The notes under the pieces were generated by a model. The model was not told where the DNA came from, searched no databases, and was given only the letters and a program-made list of their open reading frames with translations. Position numbers and translations under genes: made by a program. A DNA stretch of 33,307 bases, from positions 1 to 33,307 of the forward strand of contig NZ_QYUP01000195.1 of NCBI RefSeq assembly GCF_003590855.1. Reading direction: 5' to 3'. The DNA is from Massilia cavernae. Lineage in GTDB: Bacteria; Pseudomonadota; Gammaproteobacteria; Burkholderiales; Burkholderiaceae_D. The first letter of the stretch is position 1. The number at the start of each line of letters is the position of its first letter. Positions 9,749-17,567 of the stretch are shown here, in pieces.

Positions 9749-9913
9749 CAAAAACTCGACTATATCGTAGTCGTGAAAGATCTCTGGACTACGGACAACG
9801 GCTATTTGACGCCGCCCCTGAAGATCAAGCGCAACGTTATCGAAGAGCGCTATCTGCCCAGGGCGCAGGAATGGTCCAAGCTGGCACAGGCGGTCCTCGT
9901 GGCGATTGACTAG
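9749..9913 (+). pseudogene. Remnant: C-terminal tail of an acyl-CoA synthetase (AMP-binding)
   Basis: 54 codons read KLDYIVVVKDLWTTDNG, then LTPPLKIKRNVIEERY, and end at TAG 9911-9913. This is the typical C-terminal sequence of long-chain acyl-CoA synthetases, including the catalytic lysine motif (TPTLKIKRN in relatives). No start codon with a ribosome site and no upstream part of the enzyme is present. The rest has been deleted or displaced, and the porin gene begins 120 bases upstream on the other strand. A frame change may lie at the A run 9750-9754, since gct-cac in the neighbouring frame continues the likely sequence. It should have no activity of its own, and it marks an old rearrangement. 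Confidence 0.65.
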
Positions 9914-9948
9914 AAGGCTCGCAAGTGCGCGAAAGCTGCCTTTGCAAG

Positions 9949-9971
9949 TCCCCCCGCTTTTGGGGAGGGGC
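9949..9971. repeat. GC-rich imperfect palindrome of the CCCCTCC family
   Basis: A C run at 9950-9955 faces GGGGAGGGG at 9962-9970 across GCTTTT, between the synthetase remnant and the aldehyde dehydrogenase. It resembles the other GC-rich palindromes in the window. It may be a leftover terminator of the synthetase gene. Confidence 0.4.
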
Positions 9972-10030
9972 ATGGCGATGCTCTCGCGGTCTAGTCTCTC
10001 TTTCTACCAAAGAATTACAGGGACAGACAT

Positions 10031-11491
10031 ATGACAGACACCATTAAACTGGCAGACCCCGGTCTGCTGAAGAATCGCGCTCTTATCGACGGTGCATGGG
10101 TGGCGGCGGACAACGAAGCGACTTTCGCCGTGACCGATCCGGCCACCGGCGAAGTGCTGGCCCATGTCGCATCGCTCGGCGTGGCCGAAACGCGGCGCGC
10201 GATCGCCGCTGCGGAAAGCGCGCAGCGCCAATGGCAGGCCAAATCGGGTAAGGAGCGCGCCCATATCCTGCATGCCTGGTACAACGCGATCCTCGCCAAC
10301 CTCGAAGACCTTGCGGTCCTGATGACGCGCGAGCAAGGCAAGCCGCTCGTGGAGTCGCGCGGCGAAATCCAGTACGCTGCGGCCTTCGTCGAATGGTTTG
10401 CCGAAGAAGCCAAGCGTATTACCGGCGACGTATCGCAGCATCCGCAAGCCGACAAACGCATCCTGGTGCTGAAGCAGGCCGTCGGCGTGTGCGTCGCCAT
10501 CACGCCCTGGAATTTCCCGGCCGCGATGATCACCCGCAAGGTGGCGCCGGCACTGGCTGCCGGCTGCTCCATCATGGTCAAGCCGGCTTCGCAAACGCCC
10601 TTGTCGGCATTGGCATTGGCAACGCTCGCGGAACGTGCCGGCATGCCGCGTGGCTTGATCCAGGTCCTCACCGGCAACGCGCGCGTGATCGGTGGCGAGC
10701 TGACTGCAAGCCCGCTCGTCCGCAAGCTCTCGTTTACCGGCTCGACCGAGATCGGCCGCACCCTGATGGCACAATCGGCGACCACCATCAAGCGCCTGTC
10801 GCTGGAACTGGGTGGCAATGCGCCCTTCATCGTGTTCGACGACGCCGACCTTCACGCGGCCGTGGAAGGGGCTATCGCGGCCAAGTTCCGCAACAGCGGC
10901 CAGACCTGCGTATGCGCCAATCGCATCCTGGTACAGGACGGCATTTACGACGCCTTCGTCGACGCCTTCGCTGCCCGCGTCAGCAAACTGCACGTGGGTA
11001 ATGGCCTCGACCCGCTGACCGAACAAGGGCCGTTGATCGACGCAGCCGCTGTGGCCAAGGTGGAAGAGCTGCTCGCCGATGCCGAGATGCGCGGCGCGCG
11101 CGTGGCCACCGGGGGCAAGCCGCATGCGCTTGGCGGCACTTTCTACCAACCGACCGTGCTGGCCGATGCCACCTCGCACATGCGCGTGGCCCATGAAGAG
11201 ATCTTCGGCCCGGTTGCCCCCGTGTTCCGCTTCCGCGACGAAGCCGAAGCCATTGCCCTGGCCAACGACACCGAGTTCGGCTTGGCGGCATACGTGTACA
11301 CGCGCGACCTCGGCCGCTCCTGGCGTGTCTCCGAGGCCCTGGAATACGGCATGGTCGGCCTCAATACCGGCCTGATCTCGAATGAAGTCGCGCCGTTTGG
11401 CGGAATCAAGCAATCGGGCATCGGACGCGAAGGCTCACGCTACGGCATCGATGAGTATCTCGAGCTTAAATACATTTGCACGCAGCTGTAA
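10031..11491 (+). CDS. gabD: NAD(P)-dependent succinate-semialdehyde dehydrogenase family aldehyde dehydrogenase
   Basis: A 486-residue cytosolic aldehyde dehydrogenase, closest by eye to GabD. It would oxidise an aldehyde, typically succinate semialdehyde, to the acid with NAD(P). The nucleotide-site sequence ITPWNFPAAMITRK, the Rossmann FTGSTEIGR, the general base Glu259 in LELGGNAPFIVF and the catalytic Cys293 in SGQTCVCANR are all present. The end, PFGGIKQSGIGREGSRYG, is typical of the family. AGGGA stands 8-10 bases before the ATG. It is the first gene of a four-gene operon with an iron alcohol dehydrogenase starting 15 bases after its stop. The aldehyde substrate in this cluster may be a fatty aldehyde or a C4 semialdehyde. 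The enzyme family is certain and the substrate moderately so. Confidence 0.9.
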   Translation: MTDTIKLADPGLLKNRALIDGAWVAADNEATFAVTDPATGEVLAHVASLGVAETRRAIAAAESAQRQWQAKSGKERAHILHAWYNAILANLEDLAVLMTREQGKPLVESRGEIQYAAAFVEWFAEEAKRITGDVSQHPQADKRILVLKQAVGVCVAITPWNFPAAMITRKVAPALAAGCSIMVKPASQTPLSALALATLAERAGMPRGLIQVLTGNARVIGGELTASPLVRKLSFTGSTEIGRTLMAQSATTIKRLSLELGGNAPFIVFDDADLHAAVEGAIAAKFRNSGQTCVCANRILVQDGIYDAFVDAFAARVSKLHVGNGLDPLTEQGPLIDAAAVAKVEELLADAEMRGARVATGGKPHALGGTFYQPTVLADATSHMRVAHEEIFGPVAPVFRFRDEAEAIALANDTEFGLAAYVYTRDLGRSWRVSEALEYGMVGLNTGLISNEVAPFGGIKQSGIGREGSRYGIDEYLELKYICTQL

Positions 11492-11506
11492 TTGGGAGCA
11501 GGCCTC

Positions 11507-12661
11507 ATGAATGCATTCGAATTCAGTACGGTCCCCGCGCTGATCACCGAATATGGCGCCGCGCGCCGCTTGGGCGCCCTCTTGCGCGAACGCTTTGCGC
11601 AGGAAAGCCTGTGCCTGGTCACGGATCGCTTTCTGCGCACCAGCGGCTTGATCGCGCCGGCGCTCGCCAGCCTGCATAAAACAGGTTGGAAGGTGACCAT
11701 CATCGACGACGTGGTGGCCGATCCTCCGGAAGAGGTCGTGCTGGCTGCAGCAGAACGCGCAATGGCTTGCGGGGCAGAACTGATCGTCGGCTTCGGCGGC
11801 GGTTCGTCGATGGATGTGGCGAAACTGATCGCAGCGCTGCTCGGTTCGCATCAACCGCTCAAGTCGATGTATGGCGTCGGCAACGTCAGCGGCCCCCGCC
11901 TGCCGCTGGTGCAGGTCCCCACTACCGCCGGCACCGGCTCCGAGGTCACGCCGATTTCGATCGTCACCACCGGTGCGGCCACCAAGGCCGGCGTCGTGTC
12001 CCCCAGGCTGTATGCGGACTTGACGGTACTCGATGCCGAGCTGACGGTCGGCTTGCCGCCACATGTGACTGCCGCCACCGGCATCGACGCCATCGTGCAT
12101 GCGATCGAGGCCTATACCTCCAGGCACAAGAAAAACCCCTTGTCGGACATGCTGGCGCGCGAGGCGCTGCGCCTGCTCTCGACCAACCTGCTGCCAACCT
12201 TCCGCAATGGCGCCGACCGCAAGGCGCGCGAAGCAATGCTGCTGGGCGCGATGCTGGCCGGCCAGGCCTTTGCCAATGCGCCGGTCGCCGCCGTGCATGC
12301 GCTCGCCTATCCGATCGGCGGCATCTTCCATGTGCCGCATGGCTTGTCGAATTCGCTGGTGCTGCCGCATGTGCTGCGCTTCAACGCGCCGGCGGCAGCC
12401 GGGCTTTATGGCGAACTGGCCGGGATAATGGCGCCCCATTGCAGCGGCAGCGACGAGGCGCGCTGCCATGCACTAATCGATATGCTCGAAGGATTGGCGG
12501 CAGCCACCGGCATCGAGCGCCGCCTGTGCGAGGTCGGCATCGCCGAAGCTGATTTGCCTCGCCTGGCGGCCGATGCGATGTTGCAGACGCGGCTACTGAT
12601 CAACAACCCGCTCGAAGTGAGCGAGGCGGATGCCTTCGCAATTTACCAGGCCGCGTACTAA
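11507..12661 (+). CDS. Iron-containing alcohol dehydrogenase (group III)
   Basis: A 384-residue cytosolic NAD-dependent alcohol dehydrogenase. The cofactor sequence [10 protein letters not shown] is at residues 97-106 and [13 protein letters not shown] at 138-150. The metal ligands of the family are all visible: Asp194 and His198 in [11 protein letters not shown], His264 in [12 protein letters not shown] and His278 in HVPHGLSN. The ATG at 11507 is preferred to an upstream in-frame TTG (11492) because GGGAG lies 8 bases before it. The family includes 4-hydroxybutyrate dehydrogenase, 1,3-propanediol dehydrogenase and maleylacetate reductase. The semialdehyde dehydrogenase next to it favours an alcohol-to-aldehyde step feeding that enzyme, such as 4-hydroxybutyrate to succinate semialdehyde. 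That pairing is inference. Confidence 0.92.
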   Translation: MNAFEFSTVPALITEYGAARRLGALLRERFAQESLCLVTDRFLRTSGLIAPALASLHKTGWKVTIIDDVVADPPEEVVLAAAERAMACGAELIVGFGGGSSMDVAKLIAALLGSHQPLKSMYGVGNVSGPRLPLVQVPTTAGTGSEVTPISIVTTGAATKAGVVSPRLYADLTVLDAELTVGLPPHVTAATGIDAIVHAIEAYTSRHKKNPLSDMLAREALRLLSTNLLPTFRNGADRKAREAMLLGAMLAGQAFANAPVAAVHALAYPIGGIFHVPHGLSNSLVLPHVLRFNAPAAAGLYGELAGIMAPHCSGSDEARCHALIDMLEGLAAATGIERRLCEVGIAEADLPRLAADAMLQTRLLINNPLEVSEADAFAIYQAAY

Positions 12662-12678
12662 GACGAAAGGATCGAATA

Positions 12679-13142
12679 ATGCGCGCAGAACCGCACCAAC
12701 GCAGCGACTACAAGCACATGCACGCCATCACGACGCGCTGGATGGACAACGACGTGTATGGCCACGTCAACAACGTCGTGTACTACAGCTGGTTCGACAC
12801 AGCGGTCAATCAATTCCTGATCGCCAACGGCATGCTGCATGTCGAAGGAAGCCCGTCATCGGGCTGGTGGTCGAAACGCAATGCAGCTATTTCTCGCCAG
12901 TCGCCTTCCCTGATCGCATCGAGGCCGGCCTGCGCGTGACGACGCTGGGGCAATCGAGCGTGCGCTATGAAGTCGCGATCTTCCGCGAAGGCGAGGAACG
13001 CGCCAGCGCGCAAGGACACTTCATCCATGTTTACGTGGATCGCGCGGCGCGCAGGCCATGCACGCTTCCGGACCAGCTGCGGGCCCTGCTTCAAACAATC
13101 GCCGTGGACACGAACTGTGGGAAGAAATATGCTGACAGCTAA
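12679..13142 (+). CDS. Hotdog-fold acyl-CoA thioesterase (4HBT family), one frameshift
   Basis: A thioesterase of about 154 residues that should hydrolyse an acyl-CoA to the free acid. The N-terminal motif [12 protein letters not shown] (residues 21-32) is the 4-hydroxybenzoyl-CoA thioesterase signature. Frame 1 runs from the ATG at 12679 through GMLHVEGSP. The protein then continues in frame 3 with [33 protein letters not shown] and [11 protein letters not shown], ending at TAA 13142. Adding one base at the CCCG run (12852-12855) repairs it. GAAAGGA lies 7 bases before the ATG. It starts 17 bases after the alcohol dehydrogenase, and its last 14 bases overlap the start of the next gene, suggesting translational coupling. 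If the frameshift is real the enzyme is dead; I think it more likely a sequence error. Confidence 0.85.
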
Positions 13143-14588
13143 AACAGGAAGTACCGCAATTTTCGCCGCCATCCTCCTTGCGATGACAGGCTCACCCGTG
13201 TTCGCCCGCGAAGATGCCAGCCCTTTCGGCAAAGTGCCGATGGAGGGCGATCTGCCTGCGCGCAGCGCCATTCCCACGTTGTTTGACGAACTGGATTTTC
13301 AGCAGGCGACGCAGGCCTACCTGTGGGCGATACCTCTCGTGTCCTTTGCACAGTGGCAAAAAGAGACCTACGAGAAGTTTGGCGCGAAACCGAACGACCT
13401 GGTGATCTACACGACCTGGAAAGACAAGCTGGGCATCCTGACAGCCAATGCGACAACGCCCTATATCATCGGCTTTGCGGAACTGGACAAGTCCGGCCCG
13501 CTCGTCGTCGAATTGCCGGCGGGGCCACTGCGGGCAGTGTCACCGACTTCTGGCAGCGATCGGTCGTGGCGCTTGGCCAGAGTGGACCCGACAAAGGCGC
13601 TGGCGGCAAGTACCTGGTCATCCCGCCCGGCAGCGAGCCGCCGGCCGACACCAGGGGTTACTACCTTGCGCACGCCACGACCAATAATGTGCTGATGGGT
13701 TTTCGCGTGCTGGAACCGGACCCGGAAAAAGGCAAGGCCATTATCGGCAAGGTCAAGGTCTATCCCTACATCCAGCGCACCAAAGCTGCCCCGGTACGCC
13801 TCCTGACTCCTGGCGGCAAGGACTGGTCCGGAACCCAACCCGACGGCATGGCCTACTGGCAGCGCCTGCACGAGATCATCCAACGCGAGCCGGTCGACGA
13901 GCGCGACCGCTTTTACATGGCCATGCTGGGCAACCTGGGGCTTGAAAAAGGCAAGCCGTTCAATCCCGACGAGCGGCAGCGCAAGGCCCTGGAGCGAGGT
14001 GCCACCGCCGGCAAGTTGCTGGCGCAGTCCAATACCTTCGCCAAGCGCTTTTCCAATGTAAGGCATTGGCCAGACCGCCATTGGGAGTATGCGCTTTTCA
14101 TCAAAGACCCTTCACAGCGCCTGGAAAGCCTGGATCAGCTGTGGGAGCGAAGCGCATGGTTCTATGAGGCGGTCGGCAACAGCAAGGGGATGGTGTCATC
14201 CATGCCCGGACTCGGGCAAGCCTATCTGGGGGCTTACACCGACAAGCAAGATGCATGGCTCGATGGCGGCAAGAATTACCGGCTCCGTATCGCGGGCAAT
14301 CCACCGGCCAGGCAATTCTGGTCACTCACGCTATATGACACCGACACGCGCCGCTTTGTCGAAAACTCGATGCAGAAGTCCGATGTATCCAGCCGCGAGA
14401 CCCTGCAGAAAAATAGCGATGGTTCGGTCGACCTCTATTTCGGCCCCACTGCACCGGCTGGGAAGGAAAACAATTGGGTACAGACCGTGCCGGGAAAACA
14501 TTGGTTTGCTTACCTGCGTCTCTATGCGCCCACAGAAGCGTATTTCGACAAGAGCTGGAAGATGGATGACATCGAGGCTTTGCATTGA
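13129..14588 (+). CDS. Exported DUF1254/DUF1214 domain protein (copy 3), one frameshift
   Basis: A close paralogue of the gene at 6912-8369, of about 486 residues once repaired. The signal peptide ends SPVFA before REDA. Frame 1 runs to ELPAGP (about 13521) and the protein continues in frame 3 with [15 protein letters not shown] to the end. The matching place in copy 2 has a run of five G where this copy has four (13521-13524); restoring one G gives PAGATAGS in both. All later landmarks are present, including [17 protein letters not shown] and [16 protein letters not shown]. Its ATG overlaps the thioesterase end by 14 bases, making it the last gene of the aldehyde dehydrogenase operon. Its function is unknown, but its place in this operon links the family to the alcohol/acid pathway. 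Confidence 0.87.
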
Positions 14589-14931
14589 GGTGCTTCGGCA
14601 TTCATCCCAGCACGAAGCGTGCAACTCCGCAAATGTAGTACATCAAGACAGCAGCGCCTCCCTCCCAACACTTAATTTGACCGCCCCTCCCATTCGGGAG
14701 GGGCGTGCTCGCACTCGGCCGGCTTACTGTATTTACCAGAGATCGACGACGAGCAATCCCGAGAAGCACCACGCCGCAAGTGCACGACGAACATACTTGA
14801 CCACCACAGCATCACACACATAAGCGTTGCATCAAACGGCAGGGGAAGCCGAATACATAAAAGGTGCGTAATCCCACGGCTAGCTTTATGCAAGCCGCAT
14901 ACGCGCCATCACATCAAAAATGAGGAGACTT
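14589..14931. other. Intergenic region after the aldehyde dehydrogenase operon
   Basis: 343 bases with no credible gene. The first 12 bases continue the match to the region following DUF1254 copy 2 (8370-8381). The only strong structure is the perfect hairpin at 14682-14705. The base composition near 14740-14920 is richer in A and T than the surroundings and should hold the promoter of the hydrolase gene, but I cannot assign boxes. Confidence 0.45.
14682..14705. terminator. Perfect 10-bp hairpin ending the aldehyde dehydrogenase operon
   Basis: CGCCCCTCCC (14682-14691) pairs perfectly with GGGAGGGGCG (14696-14705) across the four-base loop ATTC. It lies about 95 bases after the operon's last stop. 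It is the best-paired member of the GC-rich palindrome family and is a plausible terminator, though without a T tract. Confidence 0.6.
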
Positions 14932-15898
14932 ATGAAACGCATTCCAATTGGGGGACTTGTGAGGAAAATTACAAAGTTCTTTCAGCCAACCACCGCGTCG
15001 CCTCGGCTGGCGCTTCGCCGAAGCGGCGCGCGGCATTCCTTCGCGCTAGTCGCTGCGCTTGCACTTTCCACTACAGGCGCTCTCTACGTGCCGTCGGCCG
15101 ACGCCGCCAACGGGCCGTTCAACACCACATACAGCGGCCGAACTTCGGGGGATACATGCAACACCACGCGGCAGATCGTCTACTACACACCGTCTACTGG
15201 CACAGCGCCCTTCCCGCTGCTCACATGGAGCCACGGCACAGGGGGGACTATACCGACGCCGCGACCCACGAGTACCTGCAGTACATGGCGGACGCGGGCT
15301 TCGTTGCAGCGTCAATCCAGTACGACAACGACACTGACGTCTCTGGGGCGGAGTTGGTGCAAAAGGCCAGATGCATCTTTGATGCCGCGAACCCGAACTC
15401 CGCCATCAATAAACTCGATGCGCTGGCTGTGGTCGATGTCTCCAAGGGTATCTTCGCGTCTGGGCTCAGCCAGGGATCCTTGATGGCGCACCTTTCTCGG
15501 GACTTTCATTCTCAAGTGCGCGGCGCTTGGCTCAGCGGAACGGGGGACACGGGCTCTTTGCCGTGCACCTCACGGAGCTCCACTACACGAATACGGCTCT
15601 CGAGAACATCCGAGCCACGAATGGTCAGCAAGACGCGGTTTTCGGTCCAGGCTACTGCCCTGGGAATTTGGCGGCCGGCAACGCCCAGCAATTGAAGCAC
15701 GCGACAGGTGTGGGTTATGGCAGCGCATGCTCTGTGGCGACCTCGCATCCCAACAATACGGCCAACAAGTCTTGGTACGTCGTCCCTGGGTATATGCATA
15801 CGACCGATTTCGGATTCTGGAACAAGCATGGTCAGTGCTCAGACCCGTGGAGCCGCTGCGCCGTCAAGGACTGGTCGAAGACGCTCGTGACTCCCTGA
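14932..15898 (+). pseudogene. Secreted alpha/beta hydrolase (esterase-like), two frameshifts
   Basis: A secreted serine hydrolase of about 320 residues when repaired. I chose the ATG at 14932 since AGGAG sits 4-5 bases before it. A basic N-terminus leads to a hydrophobic stretch ALVAALALSTTGALYV, with likely cleavage after SADA. The oxyanion-type loop WSHGTGG precedes the first break. The nucleophile elbow GLSQGS (frame 3) and the late histidine region GYMHTTDFGFWNKHG (frame 2) complete a triad. Both breaks fall in G runs (15241-15246 and 15542-15546), and adding one G to each gives one continuous protein. Several cysteines suggest an oxidised extracellular enzyme. The elbow is GLSQG, not the GHSQG of family I lipases, so I do not call it a lipase. 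The substrate is unknown. Confidence 0.72.
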
Positions 15899-15907
15899 TC
15901 GCGGCCG

Positions 15908-15960
15908 CATTGCACCGGTGGGAAATGGGGACATTCCCCATTTCCCACCCTTGCGCAATG
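15908..15960. terminator. Long nested inverted repeat after the hydrolase
   Basis: GGTGGGAAATGGGGA (15917-15931) and TCCCCATTTCCCACC (15935-15949) form a perfect 15-bp stem with loop CAT. An outer pair, CATTGC (15908-15913) and GCAATG (15955-15960), encloses it. It begins 10 bases after the hydrolase stop and is the strongest hairpin in the window. It has no T tract, so it may be a transcription stop, an mRNA end stabiliser or a palindromic repeat. Confidence 0.65.
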
Positions 15961-16120
15961 ATCTCAATGCTCGTGTCCCGACGTTGATAGGCATCCTTCA
16001 CCCGGGAAGCCCATGGTTTCTCGGGCGGCATTACACCAGCCTGAATCTGGCGTAGGATTTTTCAGGACAGAAAAAAGAATTGCAACCGATTGTAAATCGA
16101 GACCGATAACCGGCAAGAGG

Positions 16121-16828
16121 ATGATGAAACTCAAGACAGCGCATGTAGCAGGTGGAATGGCCGCCGTGGTGGCCGCCATATTTGTTGGCGTGGCGTGGTT
16201 CGCGCACGAAGACGAGGCGCCAGCCGCCAAGGTGGTGGAGGAAGAGAACCTGTTTGCCTTTGTGCGCCCGATGGACGGCATGCAACCCGAGGCCTGGCCC
16301 AAGCCGGACGCAGCCGGGACGGTCGAGGTCCAGGCGCTGGTGATCAATACTGATCTGCGACAACTATTCGACCATTTCCTGGCGGAGCAAGGAGAAAAGA
16401 GCTTGAATGAGGTGCGGGCCGAAGCGGAACGCGAAATCGAGCACCGCCTGCAACCCGGCCCGGCCGCTGAAGCCAAGCACCTGCTGGGGCGCTACCTGGA
16501 TTACCAGCGCGCTCTGGAAAACGCGGACAAGGAAGCGCTACCAGCGGACGGCACGATGGCAACCCTGCATGCGCAGGCGGAAGCGATGCGGTATAGGCGG
16601 GCCCGGTTTCTCAGCGCCCAGGAAGTGCAAGGCTTGTTTGGTCCATATGACCCCTTGGGGCCGCATGCCTTGGCGAAGCTGGAACTCTATCAGGATCCCG
16701 CCTTGAGCAACGAGCAGAAGGCGGAAAAGATCGCGGCGTTGGACGCTCACTTGCAGACGGCCCGGGCAACTGGGCCTGGGCAGAACCTTCGGGCGGACGC
16801 CGGTAACAAGGTATCTTGGCGACGCTAA
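16121..16828 (+). CDS. Lipase secretion chaperone (Lif/foldase) family protein
   Basis: A 235-residue membrane-anchored protein. An N-terminal hydrophobic segment (residues 8-27, GGMAAVVAAIFVGVAWFA) is followed by an acidic and alanine-rich linker. The motif RQLFDHFLAEQGE at residue 80 matches the conserved R-x-x-F-D-Y/F-x-L core of lipase foldases, which fold secreted family I lipases in the periplasm. The remainder is helical and charged, as in the family's wrapping helices. At 235 residues it is shorter than most foldases (about 280-350). AAGAGG stands directly before ATGATG, so translation may begin at 16121 or 16124. The upstream hydrolase is not a classical lipase, so its client is uncertain. 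The last four bases overlap the convergent quinone reductase. Confidence 0.72.
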   Translation: MMKLKTAHVAGGMAAVVAAIFVGVAWFAHEDEAPAAKVVEEENLFAFVRPMDGMQPEAWPKPDAAGTVEVQALVINTDLRQLFDHFLAEQGEKSLNEVRAEAEREIEHRLQPGPAAEAKHLLGRYLDYQRALENADKEALPADGTMATLHAQAEAMRYRRARFLSAQEVQGLFGPYDPLGPHALAKLELYQDPALSNEQKAEKIAALDAHLQTARATGPGQNLRADAGNKVSWRR

Positions 16829-17544
16829 GCCGTTGCCGCCGGCTTCGGATGAAGCATGGCATCGAAGTCGTCCATCGATGGGAAGGACATAGGCTGGAGC
16901 GCATCGATTTCGCGCAGGCGCTTGCGATACTGATCCATGATTTCCGTACGCTGCTCGGGCTTGATGTAGGGCACGTGCCAGGCAACGAAGGGCGGCAGTA
17001 CCGACAAGCCGGCATAGCCCAGCGTGCCGCGCACGATCGGCCGCAGCATGTCTTCCAGCGGGCCATGAACGCCGCCTTCGGTCAGCATGTGCGGCTGGCC
17101 GCCGATGGTCACGGCCAGCATGGCTTTCTTGCCGCGCAGGCCGCCACGATCGTAGAAGCGCATGCCGCCGTAGCACAGGCCCGAGATCAGCACGCGGTCG
17201 AACCAGCCCTTCAGGATGGCGGGCGCCGAGAACCAGTAGATCGGGAAATTGAAAATGACCAGGTCGGCCCACTGCAGCTTTTCCAGCTCGGCCATGATGT
17301 CCGGCGCCAGCGTATTGGCCTGGTAGGCGCTGCGCTGCTCCAGCGCATACACCAGATGGTCGGGATTGGCGCGGCTGCCGAAATCGCTGGCGTCGGCGAC
17401 CGCCTTCCACTGCATGGCATAGAGGTCGGAGACCTTGACCTCATGGCCCTGATCCTGGAATTCCTCCACCGCCACGTTCTTCATCGATGCGTTGAATGAC
17501 TGCGGTTCGTGATGGGCGTGAACGATCAATACTTTCATTTTCAT
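16825..17544 (-). CDS. NAD(P)H dehydrogenase (quinone), flavodoxin-like fold
   Basis: A 239-residue cytosolic flavoprotein of the NQO1/MdaB/KefF group, which reduces quinones or similar acceptors by two electrons from NAD(P)H. The start MKVLIVHAHHEPQSFNAS is the FMN phosphate-binding beginning of the fold. FNFPIYWFSAPAILKGWFD is the family's core, and TIGGQPHMLTEGG follows. GGAAGAG lies 3 bases before the ATG at 17544. It is the last gene of the long minus-strand beta-oxidation operon, 23 bases after the crotonase. Its stop codon shares bases with the stop of the convergent gene: CTAA at 16825-16828 encodes TAG on one strand and TAA on the other. It could regenerate oxidised cofactor or detoxify a quinone, but its acceptor is unknown. 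Confidence 0.9.
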   Translation of the reverse strand: MKMKVLIVHAHHEPQSFNASMKNVAVEEFQDQGHEVKVSDLYAMQWKAVADASDFGSRANPDHLVYALEQRSAYQANTLAPDIMAELEKLQWADLVIFNFPIYWFSAPAILKGWFDRVLISGLCYGGMRFYDRGGLRGKKAMLAVTIGGQPHMLTEGGVHGPLEDMLRPIVRGTLGYAGLSVLPPFVAWHVPYIKPEQRTEIMDQYRKRLREIDALQPMSFPSMDDFDAMLHPKPAATA

Positions 17545-17567
17545 ATCTCTTCCTGGTTAATCCTGCA

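Noticed and set aside
10004..11413. Long minus-strand frame opposite the aldehyde dehydrogenase
   Set aside because: High GC content keeps antisense frames open. No family motif appears, while the plus strand encodes a complete aldehyde dehydrogenase.
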